Assembly (NCBI GenBank): GCA_015066225.1
Contig: SVOT01000001.1
Location: forward strand, 186,001-250,000
Source: Oscillospiraceae bacterium
Lineage (GTDB): Bacteria; Bacillota; Clostridia; Oscillospirales; Acutalibacteraceae
Direction of reading: 5' to 3'
Length of the DNA stretch: 64,000 nucleotides
Shown: positions 1 through 8,682 of the stretch, piece by piece
Layout of the letters: each line of letters begins with the position of its first letter
How positions within the stretch are numbered: the stretch's first letter is position 1
Position numbers and translations under genes: made by a program
Notes under the pieces: generated by a model
What the model was told of the DNA's origin: nothing
Databases searched by the model: none
Seen by the model: the letters and a program-made list of their open reading frames with translations, nothing else

Positions 1-374
1 CCGGTTTCAAGGTCTAAGAATCTTTCGTAGTTTTTTCGCGGAAGGATTGCCTTGTAATCAATTGAAATATCACACAAGGGCATATATGCCTGTGAACAGT
101 TGGCGAGCACATCAGCCTCTATAAGATCCTGACCCTTTCTGTATTCGCCGTTCATAACAAGCTCACGTGCTTTTATGAAGCTTTCGTTTGCTTTTTCGGT
201 CAGGATTGATTTTCTTGGGTAGCCTGTCCACAAAGTGTCAGAATTCATAGCTATTGTTTCTTTATCTGTTCTGCCGTAAACCATTGCACCCAAAAAGCCG
301 TTACCCAAGGGCATTGCCTGTAACCAGCTTCTTGCCGCTGATTTATAATATAATGTTTTTGAATCGTTTAGCAT
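1..374 (-). CDS. Glycoside hydrolase family 95-like (alpha-L-fucosidase type), N-terminal part, truncated by window edge
   Basis: Reverse-strand translation from ATG at 374: MLNDSKTLYYKSAARSWLQAMPLGNGFLGAMVYGRTDKETIAMNSDTLWTGYPRKS..., matching the GH95 N-terminal pattern (W..A.PLGNG.LGAM...NSDTLW.G.P). Confidence 0.75.
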   Translation of the reverse strand, partial: MLNDSKTLYYKSAARSWLQAMPLGNGFLGAMVYGRTDKETIAMNSDTLWTGYPRKSILTEKANESFIKARELVMNGEYRKGQDLIEADVLANCSQAYMPLCDISIDYKAILPRKNYERFLDLET

Positions 375-503
375 AAAGACACCACCTGTATAAATTTAGT
401 ATATTTTACATTAATTTTGATATAAAATCAATATATTTATGTTATAGGTGTTGTAAAAAAAATATAATTATGATATATTTGTATCGTATTTTGGAATTGA
501 GGT

Positions 504-1757
504 GTGCAAATGAAAGCTTTTAATGAATTTTTTGATGAAAAGAAACTGGGGTTTGATTCCACTGTCGAATATATGGTGAAAAAAATCACCGATATTTGTG
601 AAAAAATCGGTCCTCGTGCCCCCGGTAGCAAAGAAGAACTTGAAGCCCAAAAATTAATGGGTAAAGACCTTGAACAGTGGGCAGATAAAATTGAAATAGA
701 AGATTTTACCGTTCACAGACAGGCGTTTATGGGCTTTATTCCTTTTACTGTTGCTATGGCGATTGTTGCAACAATTTTCTTCTTTTTCTATCCCTTGATC
801 AGCTTCATTGCTACTGTTATCGCTTTTATTCCCCTTGTTCTTGAATTTTTGATGTATAAACAATTTATTGACCCTTTGTTTTTCGGTCATCCCTCCCATA
901 ACCTTATTGCAACAAGAAAGCCAAAGGGTGAGGTAAAGAAAAGAATTATACTTATTGCTCACTCCGACTCACAGTATGAATGGATTCTTAACTATAAGCT
1001 CGGCGGCACAGGAATGAAGCTTTTTCTTATCCCTGCGGTTGTCGGTTTGGTTGTTTGCTGTATTGCAAGCCTTGTTAAGGGCATTGTTGTTGATTTTAAA
1101 GGTATCGAAACCCCGGCTTCTTCAACATTCTTCCTTATCGTAGGAATAATTCTTTGCATCTTTATTATTCCCTACATAGGCTTCCTTTTTTTCCAAAGCT
1201 ACACCAAGAGCGTCCCCGGTGCAAATGACAATCTCTCAGGTTGTTTGTCAGTAATGTCAGTTTTAAAACTCCTTGACGAGTCTGACATCAGATTTGAAAA
1301 CACAGAAGTCAGAGTTATTCTTTCAGGCTCTGAAGAAGCGGGCTTGCGTGGTGCGAAAGCTTATGCCGAAGCACATAAGCATGAGCTTCGTGAAATTGAA
1401 ACAGTCGTAGTAGCTTGTGACACAATGCGTGATTTAAAAGATATGGCGGTTTATGACCGTGATCTGAGCGGTACCTTGAAGCACGATAAACAGGTTAAAG
1501 AGCTTGTTAAACAGGCAGCCGCAAACTGTGGTTGGGATATTCCCTATGCTTCTATTTACCTTGGTGCTTGCGATGCTGCTGCCTTCACACAGAAGGGGAT
1601 TAAAGCAACAGGCTTTGCTGCTATGGATCCCACACCGCCCAGATATTATCACACAAGACTCGATGCTCCGGATATGCTTGTTCCCGAAGCATTAAAGGTC
1701 GGTGCTGAAATCTTACTTGAAACTGTCTGCCTTTATGATCTTGAAGGTTTGAAATAA
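504..1757 (+). CDS. M28-family zinc metallopeptidase, membrane-embedded
   Basis: Motifs HSD, GANDN, SGSEEAG, D(T)MRD and YYHTRLD in the M28 order, plus several hydrophobic segments. Start may be the internal ATG at 510. Confidence 0.8.
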   Translation: MQMKAFNEFFDEKKLGFDSTVEYMVKKITDICEKIGPRAPGSKEELEAQKLMGKDLEQWADKIEIEDFTVHRQAFMGFIPFTVAMAIVATIFFFFYPLISFIATVIAFIPLVLEFLMYKQFIDPLFFGHPSHNLIATRKPKGEVKKRIILIAHSDSQYEWILNYKLGGTGMKLFLIPAVVGLVVCCIASLVKGIVVDFKGIETPASSTFFLIVGIILCIFIIPYIGFLFFQSYTKSVPGANDNLSGCLSVMSVLKLLDESDIRFENTEVRVILSGSEEAGLRGAKAYAEAHKHELREIETVVVACDTMRDLKDMAVYDRDLSGTLKHDKQVKELVKQAAANCGWDIPYASIYLGACDAAAFTQKGIKATGFAAMDPTPPRYYHTRLDAPDMLVPEALKVGAEILLETVCLYDLEGLK

Positions 1758-1811
1758 TTGTTATTTGTGACCGCTTTTTGGGCGGTCACAAGTTCAGTTT
1801 AGGAGAATTCG

Positions 1812-2729
1812 ATGAACTATATTATATTAGACCTTGAGTGGAATAACGCCTATTGTAAAAAGAAAAAGGGCTTTATGAATGAGATTATTGAGATAGGTGC
1901 CGTAAAGCTTAATGATGAGTTGCAGGTAATTGATACGTTTTCAATTTTCATTAAAGCACAGTTAGGGAAAAAACTCCATTCAAGAGTCAAAGAATTAACT
2001 AATATTACAAACGATGATATAAGCACGGGTAAACCGTTTTCACAGGCTATGTCGATGTTCAGAAAGTGGGTTTCAAACGAACCGAACATAATAATGACTT
2101 GGGGCGATACCGATATCAGAGTAATGATTGAAAACTTTCGCTATTTCAACGGTATTGGGTTTATTCCTTTTCTGAGCAACTATGTGAATTTGCAGAAATA
2201 TGCTCAGGCATTTATGAATATACCTAAAGCCGAGCAGATCGGTCTTTCTCATGCAGCAGAAAAATTAGGCATAGATTTTGAGAATTACTCGTTGCATCGT
2301 GCACTGGATGACAGCAAGCTGACCGCTGACTTGTTTAAAACAATGTATAACAAGAGTATGCTTGATTCTTACACTCATATTTGCGACGCATCTTTTTACA
2401 CAAGACTCACATTCAAACCCAAGCCCATTACCGATATCAACAGTCCGCTTATTGACAAGACAAAAATGCGTTGTGTATGTGATATCTGCGGCAACCCTTG
2501 TGACAGGGTTTCTGAATGGAAAATTGTCAATCACTCGTTTAAGGCAATTTTTAATTGCAAAAAATGCAAACGAAAAATGCGCTTTTTAATCCGATTCAAG
2601 GAATATTATGACAGAGTTGATATTAAAACATCAACAGTTCCGTTTATTGAGAAAAAAGAGATAATTAACGTTGTGGCTGTTGAACAGCAAAGCACAACCG
2701 AGCAAAATGAAATCAAAGGTGAAGAATAA
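1812..2729 (+). CDS. DEDDh 3'-5' exonuclease (KapD/EXOIII-like) with C-terminal zinc-ribbon-like module
   Basis: LDLEWN, ITNDDI, WGDTDIR and HRALDDSKLTADL motifs; C-terminal CDICGNPC...CKKCKRK. Confidence 0.8.
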   Translation: MNYIILDLEWNNAYCKKKKGFMNEIIEIGAVKLNDELQVIDTFSIFIKAQLGKKLHSRVKELTNITNDDISTGKPFSQAMSMFRKWVSNEPNIIMTWGDTDIRVMIENFRYFNGIGFIPFLSNYVNLQKYAQAFMNIPKAEQIGLSHAAEKLGIDFENYSLHRALDDSKLTADLFKTMYNKSMLDSYTHICDASFYTRLTFKPKPITDINSPLIDKTKMRCVCDICGNPCDRVSEWKIVNHSFKAIFNCKKCKRKMRFLIRFKEYYDRVDIKTSTVPFIEKKEIINVVAVEQQSTTEQNEIKGEE

Positions 2730-3685
2730 TGAATTATCCTATAAAATTGAAACCTGTTTTTAAAGAAATCGTATGGGGCGGTAACCGTCTTAAAAATGAT
2801 TATGGCTTTGAATCCAACCTCAATAATATTGCCGAGGCCTGGATGCTTTGTGCAAGGGACGATGGCGACAACATTGTTGAAAATGGCGTATTCAGTGGCA
2901 AATCATTTAAAGAGGTTGTTGCAGAAAACAAAAGTCTTCTCGGTAGAAAAGGCGAGAAATATGCTGAATTCCCCTTGCTCATAAAGTTTATTGATGCAAA
3001 ATCAGATTTATCTGTCCAGGTTCATCCGGATGATGAATATGCACGTATTCACGAAAACAGTTACGGCAAAACAGAGGCTTGGTATATTCTCGATTGTGAT
3101 GAGGGTGCTCAGCTTATATATGGCTTTAAAAATGAACTTAGTAGAGATGAGTTCAGAAAATCTATTGAAGATAATACTTTCCTTGAAAACGTTAACAAGG
3201 TTAACGTAAAAAAGGGCGATATTTTCTTTATAAAGGCGGGTACACTTCACGCTATCGGTGGCGGTATTCTTCTTGCTGAGGTTCAGCAGAACTGCAATAC
3301 AACATACAGAGTTTATGATTATGGAAGACTTGTTAACGGTGTGCCCCGTGAGCTACATATTGAAAAAGCGATAGACGTTACAGATACCGTTCCACCTACT
3401 GATTCAAACGAGCCTGTTTGCGTCAAGTCAGGTGATGGATTTGAATTTAAAAACCTTTGCTCCTGCGAGTTCTTTAATATGGATACAATTACCGTAGAAG
3501 GCAACTATAAAATTAGCGGTACTGATGATACATTTATATCTTTACTTGTTTTGAACGGCAACGGTTCAGTTTCATTTAACGGTACAACTGTTGATGCAAA
3601 ATCGGGTGACAGTATTTTTATACCCGCAGGTAAGGGTGATATTTTGATTTCAGGCAAAATGGAGATTTTGAGCAGTACTTTGTAA
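2729..3685 (+). CDS. manA: Type I mannose-6-phosphate isomerase
   Basis: KPVFKEIVWGG, LSVQVHPDDEYA, GKTEAWYIL, AGTLHAIGGG motifs. Confidence 0.9.
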   Translation: MNYPIKLKPVFKEIVWGGNRLKNDYGFESNLNNIAEAWMLCARDDGDNIVENGVFSGKSFKEVVAENKSLLGRKGEKYAEFPLLIKFIDAKSDLSVQVHPDDEYARIHENSYGKTEAWYILDCDEGAQLIYGFKNELSRDEFRKSIEDNTFLENVNKVNVKKGDIFFIKAGTLHAIGGGILLAEVQQNCNTTYRVYDYGRLVNGVPRELHIEKAIDVTDTVPPTDSNEPVCVKSGDGFEFKNLCSCEFFNMDTITVEGNYKISGTDDTFISLLVLNGNGSVSFNGTTVDAKSGDSIFIPAGKGDILISGKMEILSSTL

Positions 3686-3700
3686 AATCAGGTGGTAATT

Positions 3701-5590
3701 ATGTCTTTGTTGACAGCGCAAAATTTAACATTTGGTTTTCTTGACGGCGTCTTGTTTAAAGACGCCGCTTTTAAGGTTGAGGAAAACGATCGAATCGGCT
3801 TAATAGGTGCCAACGGGACAGGTAAAACGTCGCTATTCAAACTGATTATTTCTGAGTATTCGCCTAACAACGGTGGAATTGTTCGCGGTAAAGATGTTCG
3901 CATCGGTTATATGGAGCAGTACCTCGTTTGTGATGATGCTCAAACCCTGTATAACGAAGCTCTCAGCGTTTTTAATGACGTATCCGAAATGGAGGCAGAG
4001 CTTGAAGAAATTAACCTTAAATTGCTTGAAAATAACTCTGATTTTTTAATTGAACGTCAGCTTTTTCTAACCGATGAAATTGAGAAGCGTGATGGCCTTG
4101 TTTACCGAGCCAAGACAAAATCTGCTCTGCTTGGTCTGGGATTTTCGGAAAGTGATCTGGACTTGCCTGTAAACTCCCTTAGCGGTGGTCAACGTTCGAA
4201 GTTGTCTTTGTGCAAATTACTTCTTTCAAATGCAAATTTGCTTTTGTTGGACGAGCCCACCAATAATCTTGATATTGACGCCGTAAACTGGCTCGAGGAC
4301 TTTCTGTGCAAATATAAAGGGGCTTTTATTGTTGTTTCTCACGACAGATTTTTTCTTGATAAGGTTACAACGTCAACGATGGAGATTTGTCATAAGAAAA
4401 TTACTCTTATAAAGGGTAATTACAGTGTTTTCAAGAAAATTAAAGCTGAAAGAGAGCTTGCTATTGAGCGTGAGTATGAAAAAAATGTCGCTGAAATTAA
4501 ACGCATCGAGGGCATTATAGAGCAGCAAAAACGCTTTAACCAGGAGCGCAACTACATAACAATAGCCAGCAAGCAAAAACAAATCGACCGAATAAAAGAA
4601 ACACTTGTTGTGCCTGATAAGGCTGTTGACACTTTAAAATTTTCTTTTAACAGCGAACTAAGAAGTGGTGATGATGTTCTTGCGGTCGAGAATTTATCAA
4701 AATCATTCGGCGAAAAGCATTTGTTTTCCGCTTTTAATATGAATATATACAGAGATGATAGGGTATTCCTGTTGGGACCCAACGGATGTGGAAAATCCAC
4801 TTTTTTAAAAATTGTTAATAAAGAAATTATGCAGAATATGGGTACTGTAAGGTACGGCTCAAATCTCAAAATCGGGTACTTTGACCAGAATATTGATAAG
4901 CTTGATTCAGATAAAACTGTTTTAGACGAGGTGTGGGATATTTACCCATTTATGACCGAGACAGAAATCAGAAATGCACTGGCAATTTTCTTGTTTAAAG
5001 GCGAAGATGTGTTTAAAAAAGTGCAATCAATAAGCGGCGGTGAGCGTGCGAAGCTTTCATTGCTCAAAATTATGTTGTCTAAGCCAAACTTTTTAATTCT
5101 GGACGAGCCGACCAACCACCTTGATATAACCTCACGTGAGGCGTTGGAGCATGCTTTGTTGAATTATAACGGAACGTTGCTTGTTGTTTCCCATGACAGA
5201 TATTTTATCAACACTCTTTCCAGCAAAATTATTTATCTGACAAATACAGGAGCTGTAAACATCAACGGCAACTATGACAGTTATATCGAATATAAAGAAT
5301 CCCTCCATTCCGAAGCCGTTCAGCCACAACCTAAAAAAGGTGGTGGTGAGGAATACAAACAGCGTAAAGAACAGGCAAGCCTTGAAAGAAAGCGAAAAAC
5401 AAGAATTGCAAAGCTTGAGGATATGATTTCTGATTCAGAGGAGAAACTTAATATTCTTCAAAATAGTCTTTTGCTTCCCGAGATTTCGGGTGACTATGAA
5501 AAGCTCCTTGAAACCACAAATTCAATTCAGAGCTTAAAAGATGAATTAGATAATATGTATTCAGAATGGGAGTACTTGCAAACAGAATAA
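3701..5590 (+). CDS. ABC-F family ATP-binding protein
   Basis: Two ABC domains (GANGTGKT/LSGGQRSK/LLLDEPTNNLD and GPNGCGKS/ISGGERAK/LILDEPTNHLD), no TM segments. ORF track starts at 3692; ATG at 3701 follows an AGGTGG-like SD. Confidence 0.9.
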   Translation: MSLLTAQNLTFGFLDGVLFKDAAFKVEENDRIGLIGANGTGKTSLFKLIISEYSPNNGGIVRGKDVRIGYMEQYLVCDDAQTLYNEALSVFNDVSEMEAELEEINLKLLENNSDFLIERQLFLTDEIEKRDGLVYRAKTKSALLGLGFSESDLDLPVNSLSGGQRSKLSLCKLLLSNANLLLLDEPTNNLDIDAVNWLEDFLCKYKGAFIVVSHDRFFLDKVTTSTMEICHKKITLIKGNYSVFKKIKAERELAIEREYEKNVAEIKRIEGIIEQQKRFNQERNYITIASKQKQIDRIKETLVVPDKAVDTLKFSFNSELRSGDDVLAVENLSKSFGEKHLFSAFNMNIYRDDRVFLLGPNGCGKSTFLKIVNKEIMQNMGTVRYGSNLKIGYFDQNIDKLDSDKTVLDEVWDIYPFMTETEIRNALAIFLFKGEDVFKKVQSISGGERAKLSLLKIMLSKPNFLILDEPTNHLDITSREALEHALLNYNGTLLVVSHDRYFINTLSSKIIYLTNTGAVNINGNYDSYIEYKESLHSEAVQPQPKKGGGEEYKQRKEQASLERKRKTRIAKLEDMISDSEEKLNILQNSLLLPEISGDYEKLLETTNSIQSLKDELDNMYSEWEYLQTE

Positions 5591-5593
5591 AAG

Positions 5594-5629
5594 AAAAATC
5601 ACCTGCATATAATTTTGCAGGTGATTTTT
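5594..5629 (+). terminator. Rho-independent terminator-like hairpin (AAAAATCACCTGCA...TGCAGGTGATTTTT)
   Basis: Long perfect inverted repeat followed by a T-run just after the ABC-F stop; its 3' arm contains AGGTGA 5' of ATG 5630. Confidence 0.75.
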
Positions 5630-6427
5630 ATGAATAAAAAGGATTATTTAATTAAAACAATATTTTTTCAACTTCTGATCTGCACTTTACTGTTTATAAT
5701 TGTTTTTGCGTTAAAAATGAACGGAAACACCCTTTTTATTGAGTTAGACAATCTTCTTTATGACAAATTAAGCAATAATTCAGTAGTAGAAGAGGTTGTT
5801 GATGTTTTTTCGAAACAAAAAACTAACGATAACAGAAAAACGGACGAAGAATTCACAACTGAACAACAAATTAATAACGAAAAAATTGAGAGCGAAACAG
5901 TTTTTGTGCCGTTTGAGGAGCCGTCTTTGGCCGCAGAAATCAAAGGTACAGGTGGTGCTGATATTCAAATTAATTCTAAAATGGATATCCCCGAAAACGT
6001 CAGTATATCATTATATAAACTGAATCAGAAAATGATTAAACCATTATCCGGAACTATAACTTCTGAGTTCGGACCAAGAATACATCCTATTGACGGCGAT
6101 TTGAGGTTTCATGCAGGCATAGATATAGCTGCCGATAAGGGAACACCGATATATGCTGCTTTTGACGGTGCTGTTGAAGAAGCGGGATACGATAAATGGA
6201 ATGGATATTATATAAAATTAAAGCACGATAATAATATTATGACTGTTTATTGCCACTGCGAAAAGCTCAACGTAAAAAATAAACAGGTAATCAGAGCAGG
6301 TGAGTGTGTTGCAACAGTTGGCTCCACAGGTAGCTCCACAGGCCCGCATTTGCACTTTGAATTAAGAATTAATAATAAATCATTCGACCCGTCAATTGCA
6401 CTGAAAGAGGCAAATGATGCGGTTTAA
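5630..6427 (+). CDS. M23/LytM peptidase-domain membrane protein, SpoIVFA-like
   Basis: N-terminal TM; FGPRIHPIDGDLRFHAGID, YCHCEKL, GPHLHFEL motifs; immediately upstream of and overlapping an M50 protease gene. ORF track start is 5615. Confidence 0.75.
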   Translation: MNKKDYLIKTIFFQLLICTLLFIIVFALKMNGNTLFIELDNLLYDKLSNNSVVEEVVDVFSKQKTNDNRKTDEEFTTEQQINNEKIESETVFVPFEEPSLAAEIKGTGGADIQINSKMDIPENVSISLYKLNQKMIKPLSGTITSEFGPRIHPIDGDLRFHAGIDIAADKGTPIYAAFDGAVEEAGYDKWNGYYIKLKHDNNIMTVYCHCEKLNVKNKQVIRAGECVATVGSTGSSTGPHLHFELRINNKSFDPSIALKEANDAV

Positions 6428-7004
6428 TATAAAAGATATACACTTCAATCTGAGTTTTACGTTTTTTGCGGTTTTTCTGTTTTACTATCTGAATAATAGT
6501 TTGTTGATTTATTTTTATGCTATAATTTCAGTGCTTGTGCACGAAAGCATTCATTTATTATTGATTATGCTTTGTGGCGGTAAAATTGACTGTATAAAGT
6601 TTAATATTTTCGGCGGAACAATTCAAAGAAATTCAAATGTAATTATCAGCGATTACGCAGAAGCGCTGATCAGTATTTCAGCACCTATTACAAATATAAT
6701 TCTGTTTCTTCTGGATTATATAATAAAATGTGAAATTACCGATTGGGGAGCGGTAAACATAGTATTAGGAGCAATAAATATAGCACCGTATTATAGCTTT
6801 GACGGCGGTAGATTTCTGTATTTTATATTACGAAGAAGATATTCTGAAAGAATTTTGTTCTTAATTCAGTTTACTCTCTCTTTATCTTTAACGATTATTT
6901 TAACAGCTTTCACAATTGCTTTAACAATGCTGAATAAAAGCAGTTTTATACTGATTTTATTTAATATATACGTGATATTTTCACTATTTTTCATCAAAAG
7001 TTAA
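6414..7004 (+). CDS. spoIVFB: M50 site-2 protease family protein, SpoIVFB-like
   Basis: VHESIHLLLI (HExxH) and YYSFDGGRFLYF (DGGR) motifs, polytopic, overlaps the LytM gene. Confidence 0.75.
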   Translation: MMRFNIKDIHFNLSFTFFAVFLFYYLNNSLLIYFYAIISVLVHESIHLLLIMLCGGKIDCIKFNIFGGTIQRNSNVIISDYAEALISISAPITNIILFLLDYIIKCEITDWGAVNIVLGAINIAPYYSFDGGRFLYFILRRRYSERILFLIQFTLSLSLTIILTAFTIALTMLNKSSFILILFNIYVIFSLFFIKS

Positions 7005-7056
7005 TATAAATTCAATTATGACATATGTTACAAATATTAAGATTTTGTAACAATTA

Positions 7057-7084
7057 TTGAATTATTTCGGTTTTCGTTTATAAT
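7057..7084 (+). promoter_or_regulatory. Predicted sigma-A-type promoter (TTGAAT-16-TATAAT)
   Basis: Near-consensus hexamers upstream of the 7120 start. Confidence 0.5.
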
Positions 7085-7119
7085 TAGTTTAATAAAATTA
7101 ATTTTTGTGTGGTATAAAA

Positions 7120-8574
7120 ATGGAATATATATTTAAATCCGAAACGTCGCTTAAACGAATTCAAGACATTCGTGAATTCCTTCTCAGCGATAAATGGATG
7201 CTTATTCTTTCGCTCGTTGCTGCCGTTTTTGCGTGTCTGCATTCATATCATATAAAAGGTGATTATCAGATTTGGGGAACAGTTGTTCTTGCTTATATTA
7301 CCGGTTTCTGTTTTTTGATGTCCGGTGACATTATAACAATGCTTATACCTACGATGTTTACCTATATGATTGCTATGCGATGCTACAATTCGCTTGCAAA
7401 ATTTTTAGACATAGCGTGGCTGTTTGTTCCGCTTGTTCCCATGGCTTTATTCAACCTTATAGCATACAGAAAAAAGCCAACCACAAAAGGCTCGCAGTTC
7501 AAGCCAATGCTGTTTGTATCTATTGCTGTTATCTTAGGCGGTGTTGGCTTTATTTCGCCTAAAGAGTATTTTTCCGGTACCTCTCTTTACCATATGTTGG
7601 GCATCGGTTTTGCAATGCTTTTGATATATTGCTACTTTTACGCTAAAATAGATGTTCCGAAAGACTATTCATTAATTGAAAAGATAACAAAAATTATGGT
7701 TGTTATGGGGCTTTTCGCCTCTTTTATGGTAATAGCCCATTATATGATTAACATTCAGAAGGCAATTGAAAATCAAGGCCTGCTCTATGTCAGGTGGCGA
7801 AACAACCTTTCGACAATTTTAATGATTGTTATGCCTTTTGCATTTCTTATGGCAAGAAACAAGTCTTATGCTACGATTTTCGGCTTCTTGTTTTATTTTG
7901 CTATGCTTATAACAGGTTCACGTGGCGCAATGGTGTTCGGAACAATCGAAATTGTTATGTGTACTGTTATGTTTGTGCTGTACGACAAGCGCAGGAGACT
8001 CGCATACGGCATAATCTGTGGTTGTATAGTCGTTGCAGCCTTAATGTTCCTGCCGCAGATACTGACATTCTTCGATTACACAATAGACCGTCTTTTCAGA
8101 GTATTTAATCAGTTTATATTAGGCGGTGGCGAAGATTCCGAAACCAGAGTTAAGCATTATGCACGTGGTATTCAGGATTTCTTAAACAGACCAATTTTCG
8201 GCACCGGTCTTGGTTATATGGGTAATCGTGACATTTTCCAGAATAAAGCAGGTTCTCTTTGCTGGTACCATTGTGAGCCCATACAAATTGCCGCAAGCTT
8301 TGGTATTGTTGGTATTATTGCTTTTATTTATCAGTTCATTAAAAGGAATGCTTTGATTTGGAAAAAAGCAACTTTCTTTAATATGACAATTTTCCTTTCC
8401 TACTTCAGTCTTGAAATGATGTCACTTGTTAACCCCGGAATACTTTGTCCAATGCCATACTTATTATTGGTAACTTTGTTTATGGTTATTGTTGAAAAAT
8501 GCAACAATGAAGTGCAACAGGAAAAAATCCCGATTCTGAAAAAATTCAGAAATAAACTTCAAGAGAAGAAATAA
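7120..8574 (+). CDS. O-antigen ligase family (Wzy/WaaL-like) polytopic membrane protein
   Basis: Multiple TM segments; GSRGA and ...RPIFGTGLGYMGN...CWYHCEPIQIAASFGIVG region typical of O-antigen ligase family. Confidence 0.75.
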   Translation: MEYIFKSETSLKRIQDIREFLLSDKWMLILSLVAAVFACLHSYHIKGDYQIWGTVVLAYITGFCFLMSGDIITMLIPTMFTYMIAMRCYNSLAKFLDIAWLFVPLVPMALFNLIAYRKKPTTKGSQFKPMLFVSIAVILGGVGFISPKEYFSGTSLYHMLGIGFAMLLIYCYFYAKIDVPKDYSLIEKITKIMVVMGLFASFMVIAHYMINIQKAIENQGLLYVRWRNNLSTILMIVMPFAFLMARNKSYATIFGFLFYFAMLITGSRGAMVFGTIEIVMCTVMFVLYDKRRRLAYGIICGCIVVAALMFLPQILTFFDYTIDRLFRVFNQFILGGGEDSETRVKHYARGIQDFLNRPIFGTGLGYMGNRDIFQNKAGSLCWYHCEPIQIAASFGIVGIIAFIYQFIKRNALIWKKATFFNMTIFLSYFSLEMMSLVNPGILCPMPYLLLVTLFMVIVEKCNNEVQQEKIPILKKFRNKLQEKK

Positions 8575-8583
8575 ACAAGAATT

Positions 8584-8622
8584 GAGCTGTAAAAAACTTT
8601 CGTTTTTTTACAGCTCCTTTTA
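8584..8622 (+). terminator. Terminator hairpin GAGCTGTAAAAAAC..GTTTTTTTACAGCTCCTTTT
   Basis: Inverted repeat plus T-tract; near-identical to 37270-37315. Confidence 0.8.
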
Positions 8623-8682
8623 CTTGATTATTATTCTTCATTATAGTAAAATGTAAACATATAATGTTCTGGAGTTGTAAAA

